Shown here piece after piece: positions 1 through 8,529 of a stretch of DNA of 64,000 nucleotides (within the stretch, counting starts at the first letter, position 1; every line of letters begins with the position of its first letter). The DNA comes from Fidelibacterota bacterium (GTDB lineage Bacteria > Pseudomonadota > Alphaproteobacteria > Rhodospirillales > Rhodospirillaceae): the NCBI GenBank assembly GCA_947476065.1, contig CANJPG010000005.1, forward strand, positions 1-64,000. Direction: 5' to 3'. A model generated the notes under the pieces. The model made no database searches. It saw only the letters and a program-made list of their open reading frames with translations, and was not told the DNA's origin. The position numbers were made by a program, and so were the translations under genes.

Positions 1-2
1 GG

Positions 3-110
3 TTGGGAGATGTGCGGGGTGCGCTGCTGGACATCGAGGAGGCCATTCTGCGCGGCACGCCCCAGGCGGCGGCAGACAAGGTCATGCTATTAAAGCAGCT
101 GGCGCCTTAG
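3..110 (+). CDS. C-terminal fragment of an unidentified protein
   Basis: Only the last 35 codons are in the window, ending in TAG at 108-110. The readable tail starts LGDVRGALLDIEEAILRG and ends LLKQLAP. It is a helical, charged end that I cannot assign to a family. Its stop overlaps the stop of the converging gene on the minus strand (TAA at 107-109). The open frame runs to the window edge with no internal stop, and this tight convergent arrangement recurs elsewhere in the window, which supports it being a real gene end. Confidence 0.55.
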   Translation: MGDVRGALLDIEEAILRGTPQAAADKVMLLKQLAP

Positions 111-745
111 GCCTCAGCCTGCTCTGAGCGCCGTCCCCGGAACGTCGCAAGGCCCGCAAGCTTCTCCGCCCGATTGAGGGCGCGGTCCAGCGCCGCCATG
201 GTCTTGGCGAGGTCAGTGCTATCGTCCGTCATCCAGGCGCGCAGCGTAACGGCCAGCACCGCCTTGAAGCCTGGGCGGCGCACGAGGCCCACAAGGCCGC
301 TGCTGGAGATGCCGGCAGCTTCGAGCATGGCGGCCAACGAGCGCTCCAGGCGGCAAGCCGCCGCAAGGGCCGCCGCCGGGTCGCGCGAGACGCCGCTTAC
401 GACCGCGCGGGCTCCTTCGCGCTTTTCATTGAGGGCATCGAAACGGCGCATGACGATCTCAAACAGCCGGTCGCGCGTACTGTCGGCGGGGTCGATCCTC
501 TTCACCGGGCCCAGCGTGCGCGCATCGAGGTGCTTGAGGAAAGCGAGCAGCAGGCAGGTCTTGTTTGGAACATCGAGCAGGACTTCGCCCAGGCCCAAGC
601 CGGCGCGGGCGGCAACCGCTTCCATGGTCACATGGCTCCAGCCCATGGCGGCCGCTTCGTCGAGCCCGGCCGCAACGATGGGATCGAAGGGCAGCCCGGC
701 GCCGGCTTTTGGCGAAGACTTCTTGGCGGATTTCTTGGCAGCCAT
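107..745 (-). CDS. TetR-like / COQ9-family protein
   Basis: A 212-residue protein. After a basic Lys/Ala/Ser-rich start it has a TetR-like helix-turn-helix (about residues 20-60, VTMEAVAARAGLGLGEVLL), then an all-helical C-terminal domain with the RDRLFEIVMRRFDAL signature seen in alphaproteobacterial proteins annotated as TetR family or COQ9. COQ9 proteins assist ubiquinone biosynthesis; TetR proteins repress transcription, and sequence alone does not decide between them. I chose the ATG at 745 because GGGAGG sits 5 bases upstream; an ATG 45 bases further out lacks this. The neighbouring UbiK-like gene fits a quinone link, which is inference. Confidence 0.7.
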   Translation of the reverse strand: MAAKKSAKKSSPKAGAGLPFDPIVAAGLDEAAAMGWSHVTMEAVAARAGLGLGEVLLDVPNKTCLLLAFLKHLDARTLGPVKRIDPADSTRDRLFEIVMRRFDALNEKREGARAVVSGVSRDPAAALAAACRLERSLAAMLEAAGISSSGLVGLVRRPGFKAVLAVTLRAWMTDDSTDLAKTMAALDRALNRAEKLAGLATFRGRRSEQAEA

Positions 746-825
746 CACGACCTCCCGCACCTGGACTCTGTTGGCCGGCAATGGTTCCACCGGCGCGGCG
801 GCAAATCAAGCCACCGCTGCTTGCA

Positions 826-1644
826 CTATCCTGCCAATTCCTTCGAGCGCTTGGTGGCCGCCGCAACCGCCTTGGCCAGAAGCGGCTTGAAACCGTCGGA
901 CTCCATCAGCACGGCCAAGGCCGCCGCGGTGGTGCCGCCGGGGCTGGTGACGTTCTGGCGCAGCACGTCGGGGGCAATGTCGCTCTGTTCAAGCAAAGCG
1001 CCCGAACCCGCCACGGTCGCACGCGCGAGGCGGGCCGCGAGATCCGCCGGCAGGCCTGATGCAATGCCGGCATCGCGCAGGGCCTCGGCCAGCAGAAACA
1101 CATAGGCGGGGCCACTGCCGGAAACGGCGGTCACGGCATCCATCAAGGCTTCGTCCTTGATCCACTCCACCTGGCCCACGGCCGACATCAGTACTTCACA
1201 GACCCGCGCCTGCACGGCGCTGACAGGAGGCGCGGCGTACAGCACGCTTATGCCCTTGCCCACCGAGGCCGGCGTATTGGGCATGGCGCGCACAATGGCG
1301 CCGGTGCCGAGATGCTTTTCGAAATAAGCCGTGGTCTTGCCGGCGATGACCGACAGGAATACCGGATGCTGCGCGGTCAGGTGGGCATAGGCCGGCACGA
1401 CATCGTCGGCGATCTGGGGTTTGACGGCGAACAGCACCACATCGGGCCTAAAGTCGCGCGGCACATCTTTGACATGGGCGACACAGCTCAGCGCGCGATG
1501 TTTTTTGCACGGCATCACGGCGTCGCGCCCGGCAGGTTCGACCACCATGGCGTCGACCGGGTTCATGCCCTGCTTGAACCAGCCTTCAAGCAGCGCTCCG
1601 CCCATCTTGCCGCAGCCGACGAGGAGTATTGTGCCTTCGATCAT
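826..1644 (-). CDS. proC: pyrroline-5-carboxylate reductase
   Basis: 272 residues, the usual ProC length. The enzyme reduces 1-pyrroline-5-carboxylate to L-proline with NAD(P)H in the cytosol, the last step of proline synthesis. The N-terminus carries the Rossmann dinucleotide motif (ILLVGCGKMGGALLEGW), and the C-terminal half has the ProC signature around ALMDAVTAVSGSGPAYVF followed by the conserved VTSPGGTTAAAL substrate loop. It lies between the TetR/COQ9-like gene and the YbjN gene on the same strand, probably co-transcribed with them. No missing residues were noticed. Confidence 0.95.
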   Translation of the reverse strand: MIEGTILLVGCGKMGGALLEGWFKQGMNPVDAMVVEPAGRDAVMPCKKHRALSCVAHVKDVPRDFRPDVVLFAVKPQIADDVVPAYAHLTAQHPVFLSVIAGKTTAYFEKHLGTGAIVRAMPNTPASVGKGISVLYAAPPVSAVQARVCEVLMSAVGQVEWIKDEALMDAVTAVSGSGPAYVFLLAEALRDAGIASGLPADLAARLARATVAGSGALLEQSDIAPDVLRQNVTSPGGTTAAALAVLMESDGFKPLLAKAVAAATKRSKELAG

Positions 1645-1707
1645 GGCGCAACGATAGCACCGGGCCTTGCCGGTGCTAAGCGCGTTATATGACGATTTAA
1701 GCTGCGG

Positions 1708-2211
1708 CTAAGCTTCGCCAACCGTGTCGAGCAAAGAACTCGCAATCGCATCTTCGGCGGTGCGTCCGCCCCAGATCACGAACTGGAACGCCGGGTAGTA
1801 GCGTTCGCACTCGGCCATGGCCAGTTCCATCAGCTCGCCGATCGCCTCGGTATCAACGCGGTCGTTGAGGCGCACGGTGTGGCGGAACATCGGAATGCCC
1901 TCTTCCACCCAGATGGCGAAGTGGCCCATCCACAGCCGCTCGTTCAGCTTGGCGAGCAGCTCGTAGATCTGGCCCATGAGTTTGTTCTGCACGCGCATGT
2001 CGAGTGCGCAGGAGAAGTGCAAGGCGGAGAGGTCCTCGGACCAGGCGAAGAACATGCCGTAGTCGCACCAGCTTCCGGGTGCTTCGACGGCCAACTCGGT
2101 CTCGCAGCGGCGGTCATAGACCCACTCTTTGCCGGCGATGACTTCTTCGATGAGCTCGATGGGATTGGAAACAGGCGTCGTGGACGTGCGGCGGAGCGTA
2201 CTCGATTGCAT
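1708..2211 (-). CDS. YbjN domain-containing protein
   Basis: 167 residues matching the YbjN (T3SS-chaperone-like) family common in alphaproteobacteria. Recognisable stretches are NPIELIEEVIAGKEW near the start, the GSWCDYGMFFAWSEDLSALHFSC strand region and RHTVRLNDRVDTEAIGELMELA in the second half. No catalytic motif is seen and the molecular role is unknown; E. coli YbjN influences motility and stress responses. The gap upstream (2212-2409) is unusual, with five GANTC sites and a perfect DnaA box, so expression may follow the cell cycle. The start at 2211 has GGGGG about 9 bases upstream, which is weak. Confidence 0.85.
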   Translation of the reverse strand: MQSSTLRRTSTTPVSNPIELIEEVIAGKEWVYDRRCETELAVEAPGSWCDYGMFFAWSEDLSALHFSCALDMRVQNKLMGQIYELLAKLNERLWMGHFAIWVEEGIPMFRHTVRLNDRVDTEAIGELMELAMAECERYYPAFQFVIWGGRTAEDAIASSLLDTVGEA

Positions 2212-2250
2212 TCAAGGACCCCCGAAAATACCCCTGGGCCGACTTGGTTC

Positions 2251-2383
2251 GAGTCCCCTCAGAACATCGAACCGAGATTCAAGATATAGTAGGGCCGGGG
2301 GGCCCGCAACACAAAATCCTGAACGATTCCGCCGAGTCGCGGGTTTCGCGGGAAATGCGGTAAAAAAGCTGTGGATAAGAGTC
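2251..2383. promoter_or_regulatory. GANTC cluster with DnaA box upstream of YbjN gene
   Basis: Five CcrM-type GANTC sites lie in 133 bases: 2251-2255, 2276-2280, 2325-2329, 2334-2338 and 2379-2383. Two are spaced 9 bp start to start. By base composition about one site per 300 bp is expected. A perfect DnaA box (TGTGGATAA, 2370-2378) directly abuts the last site. A 16-bp block at 2328-2343 (TCCGCCGAGTCGCGGG) recurs upstream of ccrM at 29812-29827. The interval also has a 7-bp inverted repeat, GGTTCGA/TCGAACC, around 2247-2274. Function as a regulatory region is inferred. Confidence 0.5.
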
Positions 2384-2409
2384 CTCGGCCGCGGTTTTTC
2401 CGCGCCGGA

Positions 2410-2658
2410 CTACTTCTTCAGAAGCTTCTCGAGCTCTGCCACACGTGCGGCCAGCTTCTCCTGCTCGGCGCGCGCCGCAGACGCCATGGCCTGCACGACG
2501 TCGAACTCTTCGCGGCGCACGAAGTTGCCTTCGGCCATGAAGCGTTCAACACGGTCCCGCACTGCGGCCTCGATCTCCTGCTTCAGCCCGCCGAGCGCGC
2601 TAAGGGCGCCGCCGGCAACTTTGGCGATGTCGTCGAAAATCCGGTTTTGGCTTTGCAT
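2410..2658 (-). CDS. UbiK-like accessory factor (BMFP domain)
   Basis: 82 residues counted from the ATG at 2658, which has GGAGG 5 bases upstream; a longer frame to 2745 lacks a good ribosome site. The pattern is typical of the BMFP/UbiK family: a start MQSQNRIFDDIAKVAGGAL, an amphipathic middle, and a C-terminal coiled coil ending AELEKLLKK. E. coli UbiK is an accessory factor for aerobic ubiquinone biosynthesis and trimerises through the coiled coil. It precedes the YbjN and proC genes on the same strand with a 198-base gap, and diverges from hldD. Confidence 0.85.
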   Translation of the reverse strand: MQSQNRIFDDIAKVAGGALSALGGLKQEIEAAVRDRVERFMAEGNFVRREEFDVVQAMASAARAEQEKLAARVAELEKLLKK

Positions 2659-2783
2659 GCTGGCCTCCAGCGTTCGCGGTGTGGGCCTTAATATCGGCAT
2701 TCGCGGCCCATGATGCAAGTTGGCGGCAGCGCCCAAGTTAGGCATAACTACTCCCGCTCAATATCCGGGTCAGGGGTCACTAT

Positions 2784-3767
2784 ATGTACGTCGTCACGGG
2801 CGGCGCCGGATTCATCGGCTCGAACCTGCTCGCGACCCTGGAAGCGCGCGGTTTCGGCCCGCTGGCGGCCATCGACCTCTGCGACGATGCCCACAAGGTG
2901 CACAATATCGCCAAGCGCAAGCTGAGCCATGTCATCGCGCCCGAACAGACCTTCGACTTTTTGGATTTTCAAGCCCGCAACATCAAGGCCATCTTCCACC
3001 TCGGCGCCATCACCTCCACGACCGAGCGCGACCTCGTCAAACTGAACGAGACCAATGTACGCCTCAGCCGCGCGCTATGGGCTTGGTGCACACGCAAGGA
3101 AGTCCCGTTCATCTACGCCTCGTCGGCGGCGACCTACGGCGACGGCAGCGCGGGCTTTGACGACAACAACACCGTCGAGGCGCTCGCGCGTCTGAAGCCG
3201 CTCAATCCCTACGGCCAGAGCAAGCACACCTTCGATCTGCTGGTGGCTCAGGAAACCGCGACGGGCTCCTCGTCGCCGCCCAGCTGGGCCGGCCTCAAGT
3301 TTTTCAACGTCTACGGCGCCAATGAATTCCACAAAGGCTCCCAGGCCAGCCTCGTGCCGCAGATCTATCCCAAGGCCGCGGCGGGCGAGGCCTATCCGCT
3401 GTTCAAGTCGCACAATCCGCAATATACCGACGGCGGGCAGCTGCGCGACTTTGTCTTCGTCGATGACTGCTGCGACGTCATGCTGTGGCTGTTGGAGAAT
3501 CCGTCCAACGCCATCTTCAACCTCGGCACTGGCAAGGCGCGCAGCTTTTTGGACCTGGCCACCGCCGTCTACCGCGCGGCCGGGCGCAAGGCGCTCATCA
3601 CGTTCCGCGACACGCCGGAAGACATCCGCGGCCAATACCAGTATTTTACCCAGGCGCGCATGGACCGCCTGCGCATCGCCGGCTACGCCCAGCCGTTCAC
3701 CTCGCTCGAAGACGGCGTCGCCGCCACCGTACAGAAATATCTGTCGCAACCGGACCCTTATCGCTGA
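2784..3767 (+). CDS. hldD: ADP-L-glycero-D-manno-heptose 6-epimerase
   Basis: 327 residues, an extended short-chain dehydrogenase. The N-terminal NADP-binding motif is TGGAGFIGSNL and the catalytic Ser-Tyr-Lys triad is visible as YASSAATYG and NPYGQSKHTFD. Later blocks (FFNVYGANEFHKG, DGGQLRDFVFVDDC, NLGTGKARSFLDLA) are those of HldD/RfaD. It epimerises ADP-D,D-heptose to ADP-L,D-heptose for the LPS inner core. The frame starts at ATG 2784. Its stop TGA shares one base with the start of lgt, beginning a run of overlapping genes. Confidence 0.93.
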   Translation: MYVVTGGAGFIGSNLLATLEARGFGPLAAIDLCDDAHKVHNIAKRKLSHVIAPEQTFDFLDFQARNIKAIFHLGAITSTTERDLVKLNETNVRLSRALWAWCTRKEVPFIYASSAATYGDGSAGFDDNNTVEALARLKPLNPYGQSKHTFDLLVAQETATGSSSPPSWAGLKFFNVYGANEFHKGSQASLVPQIYPKAAAGEAYPLFKSHNPQYTDGGQLRDFVFVDDCCDVMLWLLENPSNAIFNLGTGKARSFLDLATAVYRAAGRKALITFRDTPEDIRGQYQYFTQARMDRLRIAGYAQPFTSLEDGVAATVQKYLSQPDPYR

Positions 3768-4570
3768 TGTTCGCACTTGTCTTTCCTGCCTTTGACCCAG
3801 TGATCTTCCAGCTCGGGCCCTTTGCCATCCGCTGGTATGCGCTGGCCTATATCGCGGGGCTGTTCGGCGGCATCTGGTATGCACGCTGGATGGTCAAGCA
3901 CATCCCGACGCTGATGACGCCGTCGCAGGTCGATGACTTTTTGCTCTGGGTGCTGGGCGGCGTGGTGCTCGGGGGACGTTTGGGTTACGTGCTATTTTAC
4001 AAGCCCGGTGAATATCTCGCCCATCCGCTGAACATCTTCAAAACCTGGGAAGGCGGCATGTCCTTCCACGGAGGCCTGCTCGGCGTGACGCTGGCGATCA
4101 TTCTGTTTGCCCGCCACATCAAGGTGAACAAGTGGTATGTCGCCGACCTGGTGGCCTGCGCGGCGCCGATTGGCTTGGCGCTCGGACGCATCGCCAATTT
4201 CGTCAACGGCGAGCTCTGGGGCCGCCCCGCGCCCGACGTGCCCTGGGCGATGGTCTTTCCCGGTGGCGGGCCTGAACCGCGCCACCCCAGCCAACTGTAT
4301 CAAGCGGCGCTGGAAGGCGTGCTGCTACTGATTGTGCTGCACTTCTTCTGGCGCAAAGAAAGCATCCGCACGCGCCCCGGCGTCCTGACAGGCGTGTTCT
4401 GGATCGGCTACGGCGTCGCGCGCATCTTCGGCGAACTCTTCCGCGAGCCGGATGCCTTCCTTGGCTTTCTCATCGGCGGCGCGACCATGGGCCAGCTCTT
4501 GTCGCTGCCCATGGTGCTGTTCGGTATCTTCTCCATCTGGCGCGCCCGGTGCGCGCCCGCGGTGGCATGA
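3767..4570 (+). CDS. lgt: prolipoprotein diacylglyceryl transferase
   Basis: 267 residues. It transfers diacylglycerol from phosphatidylglycerol to the lipobox cysteine of prelipoproteins in the inner membrane. Diagnostic features are the start IFQLGPFAIRWYALAYIAG, the GGMSFHGGLLG motif with the essential His, the Lgt signature GRIANFVNGELWGRP, and RHPSQLYQAALEG. About seven membrane segments are apparent. I placed the start at 3767 (TGATG overlap with hldD) because the protein then begins like other Lgt proteins; the open frame extends further upstream inside hldD. The lipoprotein gene two genes downstream is a plausible substrate. Confidence 0.95.
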   Translation: MFALVFPAFDPVIFQLGPFAIRWYALAYIAGLFGGIWYARWMVKHIPTLMTPSQVDDFLLWVLGGVVLGGRLGYVLFYKPGEYLAHPLNIFKTWEGGMSFHGGLLGVTLAIILFARHIKVNKWYVADLVACAAPIGLALGRIANFVNGELWGRPAPDVPWAMVFPGGGPEPRHPSQLYQAALEGVLLLIVLHFFWRKESIRTRPGVLTGVFWIGYGVARIFGELFREPDAFLGFLIGGATMGQLLSLPMVLFGIFSIWRARCAPAVA

Positions 4571-5610
4571 ACGAGCTGATATCGCGAATTCGCCGCGACG
4601 GCGCGATCTCCGTCGCTGCCTACATGGATGCCGTCGCCACGGCGTACTACGCCCAGGGCGACGTCTTCGGTGCCCGCGGCGATTTCATCACCGCGCCCGA
4701 AATCAGCCAGACCTTCGGCGAGCTGATCGGCCTGTGGTGTGCGGTAGTCTGGCAGAACATGGGCGCGCCCGCGTCTTTCCGCCTCGTTGAATGCGGGCCC
4801 GGGCGCGGCACCCTAATGGCCGACCTGCTGCGCGCCGCCGCCCGCGTGCCGGGGTTTGCCAAAGCCGCCGATATTCATCTGGTGGAACGCAGCCTCGCCT
4901 TACGCGCCCGCCAGCGCGATACGCTGAAGACGCAAAACATCGCCTGGCACGACGACATCGCCACTGTGCCACCGGGCCCCGTGATTCTCGTCGCCAACGA
5001 ATTCCTCGACGCCCTGCCGATCCGCCAGTTCGAGATGACCGATAGCGGTTGGATGGAACGTTTCGTCACGGTGGATGAAACGGGCACGCTGCGTTTCACA
5101 TTAAAGGCGGGAACGCCGGGTGCAGCGTCCGGCGTCGAGGCCGGCGCTGTTCTTGAAACGTCGCCGGCTATAACTGATTTTGTTTCAACACTCGCCGCAC
5201 GTATCGCCAGCAACGGCGGCGCGGCGCTTCTGATCGACTACGGCCACGAAAAAACAGCCCTCGGCGAAACGTTGCAGGCGGTGAAAAAACATCGCCCCTG
5301 TGGCGTCTTTGAAACGCCCGGTGAAGCGGATCTGACCGCCCATGTGGATTTTGCTGCCGTCGCCGCAGCCGCGGCCGGCCTGAAAGTCTACGGCCCCGTC
5401 GCCCAAGGCACCTGGCTCGCCCGCCTGGGCATCAAACTGCGCGGGCTGCAGCTGTCCAAGGGCAAGCCGCCCGCTGCCGTCGAGACCATCGCCGCCGGGG
5501 TTCGCCGCCTGACCGCCGCCGACGCCATGGGCGCGCTGTTTAAAGTCATCGCTCTTGCCCATCCTTCACTGGCCACGCCCGACGGTTTCCAGCAGGATGC
5601 GGCCCCATGA
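4567..5610 (+). CDS. MidA/NDUFAF7-like SAM-dependent methyltransferase
   Basis: 347 residues of the MidA (NDUFAF7) family of class I methyltransferases. The start overlaps the lgt stop as ATGA. Conserved blocks include GDFITAPEISQTFGELIGLW, the SAM loop LVECGPGRGTLMADLLRA, EFLDALPIRQFE and LIDYGHEK. The mitochondrial relative dimethylates an arginine of complex I subunit NDUFS2; the bacterial substrate is not established, so a role in complex I assembly is only a family-based guess. Its placement between lgt and pgeF is recurrent in alphaproteobacteria. Confidence 0.88.
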   Translation: MNELISRIRRDGAISVAAYMDAVATAYYAQGDVFGARGDFITAPEISQTFGELIGLWCAVVWQNMGAPASFRLVECGPGRGTLMADLLRAAARVPGFAKAADIHLVERSLALRARQRDTLKTQNIAWHDDIATVPPGPVILVANEFLDALPIRQFEMTDSGWMERFVTVDETGTLRFTLKAGTPGAASGVEAGAVLETSPAITDFVSTLAARIASNGGAALLIDYGHEKTALGETLQAVKKHRPCGVFETPGEADLTAHVDFAAVAAAAAGLKVYGPVAQGTWLARLGIKLRGLQLSKGKPPAAVETIAAGVRRLTAADAMGALFKVIALAHPSLATPDGFQQDAAP

Positions 5611-6392
5611 ACGAAGCCGTCGCCAACACCGTCGCCGTGCATGTCCCGGCCCTGAGCGCCTTAGCCAATGTGCGCCACGGCTTTTTCACCCGGGCCGGCG
5701 GCACCTCCCACGGGCTTTATGACTCTAACAATTGCGCCTTCGGCTCCGATGACGACCGTTCGTCCGTCAGCCGCAATCGTGATTCCTGCATGCGTCACTT
5801 GGGCGCCAAGGCCTTGGTCACCGTCAAACAACACCACACGGCAAACGTCGTCACTGTCACCACACCATGGACCTGGGAAGACGCGCCCATCGCCGATGCT
5901 CTGGTGACTGCGGAACCCCAAATCGCCATCGGCATTCTCACCGCCGACTGCGGTCCGGTGCTGTTCGCCGATGCCAAAGCCGGCGTCATTGGCGCGGCCC
6001 ACGCCGGCTGGCGCGGCGCTTTCGACGGCGTGTTGGAAAATACCGTGGCCGCCATGGCGACGCTCGGCGCAGACCCGGCCCGCATCGTCGCCGTCCTCGG
6101 CCCCTGTATCGCCCAAGCGTCATATGAAGTGGGGCCGGAGTTCATGGCCCGCTTCACCGACCGCGATCCGGCTTATGCACTTTACTTCACTGAGCCCAAG
6201 GCCAACGGCCACGTGCATTTTGATCTACCGGCCTTTGTCGGCGACCGTCTGCGCAGCGCCGGCGTTGGCACGGTGATTGTCGAAGGCAGCGACACCTGCA
6301 CGGCCGACACGCAGTTCTTCAGCTATCGCCGCTCGGTCTTGCGCAGCGAGCGCGATTACGGCCGCCAGCTCTCGGCGATTGTCTTGTCGTGA
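5607..6392 (+). CDS. pgeF: peptidoglycan editing factor / YfiH-type multicopper oxidase
   Basis: 261 residues of the PgeF (YfiH, DUF152) family. The metal-site motifs are all present: TADCGPVLFAD, AAHAGWRGAFDG and GPCIAQASYEV, followed by QFFSYRRS near the end. E. coli PgeF removes wrongly incorporated L-Ser from UDP-MurNAc; other members were described as laccase-like or purine nucleoside phosphorylases. The gene overlaps the upstream methyltransferase as ATGA and the downstream lipoprotein gene as GTGA. Confidence 0.92.
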   Translation: MNEAVANTVAVHVPALSALANVRHGFFTRAGGTSHGLYDSNNCAFGSDDDRSSVSRNRDSCMRHLGAKALVTVKQHHTANVVTVTTPWTWEDAPIADALVTAEPQIAIGILTADCGPVLFADAKAGVIGAAHAGWRGAFDGVLENTVAAMATLGADPARIVAVLGPCIAQASYEVGPEFMARFTDRDPAYALYFTEPKANGHVHFDLPAFVGDRLRSAGVGTVIVEGSDTCTADTQFFSYRRSVLRSERDYGRQLSAIVLS

Positions 6393-7285
6393 GAAAACTT
6401 TGCGCCATCGCTGTGGTCCTGTTGCTCGCCGCCTGCGGCGCGGTGCCGCAGCCCTTCCGCGACGGCCCCAAGGTCACCACCGACAATCCGCTGCTCGACG
6501 TGCCCACGGCGGTGGGTATCGCGGTGCTACCCGTGCGCGGCGCGCCGCAGCCGCTCGACACCCAGATCAGCACGGCGGTCGCACAAAGATTGCAGTCCTT
6601 CGAAATCCCCGCCGAGGCGGTGCCCAGCAACCTGGGTCTGGGCTTCACACTGGATTCCGAAGCTCGCGAAACCGGCGTCAGCGACCTCGACCGCGATGTC
6701 TCGGTGGTGATCACCTGGACCCTGCGCTCGCGGCGCGGCGCGGCTGTGCGCACCTACCGCCAGGTCATAAGCGTTCCCGCCAGCCAGTGGCAGGGCGGCG
6801 ACATGATGCTGGCCGGGCGCCTGGGCAATGAGGCTGCGCTCGCAATAGGCGATATGGTCAACGGCATTGCTCCGCCGGCGCAAGGGCCGGTGCTGCCGCC
6901 CGAGCCGGCACGCCCGAAGTTCCCCACGGTCTCCATCCTGCCGGTCGAAGGCGCCCCGGGCGACGGCCGCGAATCCCTGCGGCTGGCGGTCCTGCAGGCC
7001 CTCAGCACCAACGGCGTGACGCGCGACGACGCCAATCCGGAGGTCAAGCTGATGTGTGATTTCAAGATCACCACCTTCGAATCCAACCTGCAGAAGGTCG
7101 AGATCGTCTGGCGGGCGGTGGCGCGAGACGGCAAGGAGCTGGGCACGGTCCGGCTCGACAACACCATCCCCGTAGGCGCCCTCGACGGCGCCTGGGGCCC
7201 CACGGCCTTCGCCATCGCCGATGCCGCCCTCAACGATCTCCTGACCCTGCTGGCGAGCCAGGCCGCCGCGGCAGCGAAGCCTTAA
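6389..7285 (+). CDS. putative outer-membrane lipoprotein
   Basis: 298 residues of unknown function. A GTG start overlaps the pgeF stop. The N-terminus is a clear lipoprotein signal: a basic start, the hydrophobic run LCAIAVVLLLAACG with lipobox LAAC, then a Pro-rich linker. The rest reads as two related halves, each beginning with a strand like VGIAVLPVRGAP or VSILPVEGAP. The repeated I-LPV-GAP pattern suggests an internal duplication. I recognise no enzymatic motif. Lgt, encoded two genes upstream, would lipidate it. It ends the hldD-lgt operon. Confidence 0.8.
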   Translation: MRKLCAIAVVLLLAACGAVPQPFRDGPKVTTDNPLLDVPTAVGIAVLPVRGAPQPLDTQISTAVAQRLQSFEIPAEAVPSNLGLGFTLDSEARETGVSDLDRDVSVVITWTLRSRRGAAVRTYRQVISVPASQWQGGDMMLAGRLGNEAALAIGDMVNGIAPPAQGPVLPPEPARPKFPTVSILPVEGAPGDGRESLRLAVLQALSTNGVTRDDANPEVKLMCDFKITTFESNLQKVEIVWRAVARDGKELGTVRLDNTIPVGALDGAWGPTAFAIADAALNDLLTLLASQAAAAAKP

Positions 7286-7312
7286 GTGGCGGCTCGTCTC
7301 GTCCGCGCCGCC

Positions 7313-7321
7313 TGTGGATAA
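7313..7321 (-). promoter_or_regulatory. DnaA box upstream of prs
   Basis: A perfect 9-mer TGTGGATAA (reverse of TTATCCACA, the consensus DnaA box) lies 165 bases before the prs start, in the 200-base gap after the lipoprotein gene. DnaA acts as a transcription factor as well as an initiator in alphaproteobacteria. A GATACT -10-like element in GTTGATACTT (7393-7402) follows. The same 10-mer occurs just before HU at 43182-43191. The regulatory role is inferred. Confidence 0.35.
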
Positions 7322-7485
7322 AAATGTGCGCGAAAAATGAGCGGAAAATCCTCGCAAAATCTAGGCCGCGCCGGTTTACAGTCCCGTGACAGGTTGATAC
7401 TTTCCGCGCGCCTGAACCGCACTTACCTGCTGTCAGGCACCGGCTGAGGCCGGTGGGGACTCTCGCAAGGGGCGGCGAAAAATCC

Positions 7486-8418
7486 ATGAAAGTTCTGGCT
7501 GGCAACAGCAACAAACCGCTCTCTGAAGCCATTGTCGCCTGCCTGCATTTGCAGCTCACCAACGCCAGCATCAAGCGCTTCTCGGACATGGAGATCTTCG
7601 TCGAGATCCATGAGAACGTGCGCGGCGAGGATGTCTTCGTCATCCAGTCGACCTCCTACCCCGCCAACGACAACCTGATGGAACTCTTGATCACGCTGGA
7701 CGCTTTGCGCCGCGCCTCGGCCCGGCGCGTGACCGCGGTGATCCCCTATTACGGCTATGCCCGCCAGGACCGCAAAACCGGCGGCCGCACCCCAATCACC
7801 GCCAAGCTGGTCGCCAACCTCGTCACCCAAGCCGGTGCGGGCCGTGTGCTCAGCATGGATTTGCACTCGGGCCAGATTCAGGGCTTCTTCGACATTCCGC
7901 TCGACAATCTCTACTCGGCGCCGGTGTTCACCGACGACATGCAGCGGATCTATAAAGACCAGAAGCCCGTGATCGTCTCGCCCGACGTCGGCGGTGTGGT
8001 GCGCGCGCGCGCCGTCGCCAAACGCATCCATGCGGACCTGGCCATCATCGACAAGCGCCGTGAAAAAGCCGGCGTGTCGGAAGTCATGAACATCATCGGC
8101 GAAGTCAAAGACCGCCCCTGCATCCTGGTCGACGATATTGTCGACTCTGCCGGCACGCTGTGTAATGCCGCCGTCGCGCTGATGAACGAAGGGGCCAAGT
8201 CGGTGTCGGCCTACGTCACTCACGGGGTGCTCTCGGGTGGGGCTGTGGGCCGCGTCACCTCCTCGCCGCTCAAGGAGCTGGTGATCACCGACAGTATCCA
8301 GGCCACCGAAGCCGTGCGCCTGGCCGACAACATCCGCCAGCTGTCCATTGCACCCCTGATCGCCGAAGCCATCAAGCGAATCAGCCAGGAATCATCGGTT
8401 TCCAGCCTTTTCGAGTGA
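7486..8418 (+). CDS. prs: ribose-phosphate pyrophosphokinase
   Basis: 310 residues from the ATG at 7486 ([16 protein letters not shown]), the standard length; an upstream in-frame ATG would add 11 uncharacteristic residues. The enzyme makes PRPP from ribose-5-phosphate and ATP for nucleotide, His and Trp synthesis. Visible signatures are the flexible-loop region [17 protein letters not shown], the divalent-cation motif [18 protein letters not shown], and the PRPP loop [13 protein letters not shown]. It is monocistronic, with a DnaA box in its leader region. Confidence 0.97.
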   Translation: MKVLAGNSNKPLSEAIVACLHLQLTNASIKRFSDMEIFVEIHENVRGEDVFVIQSTSYPANDNLMELLITLDALRRASARRVTAVIPYYGYARQDRKTGGRTPITAKLVANLVTQAGAGRVLSMDLHSGQIQGFFDIPLDNLYSAPVFTDDMQRIYKDQKPVIVSPDVGGVVRARAVAKRIHADLAIIDKRREKAGVSEVMNIIGEVKDRPCILVDDIVDSAGTLCNAAVALMNEGAKSVSAYVTHGVLSGGAVGRVTSSPLKELVITDSIQATEAVRLADNIRQLSIAPLIAEAIKRISQESSVSSLFE

Positions 8419-8529
8419 TCCTATAGGCTTGGCTGCGCCACAATCCGCGCGCGCCGGCGGAATGGCCATCGACTTCGTCGGTTTTTTGCGCTTTTGTTGC
8501 GGGTACGGGGGACCGAAAGGAAGGCATAC

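Noticed and set aside
2241-2265. tRNA-like T-arm (GGTTCGAGTCCCC)
   Set aside because: The flanking bases do not form the 5-bp T-stem, and no acceptor or anticodon arm is found nearby.
3485-3766. Longer N-terminus for Lgt
   Set aside because: It would lie inside hldD and adds a basic, non-homologous stretch; the ATG at 3767 gives the standard Lgt start.
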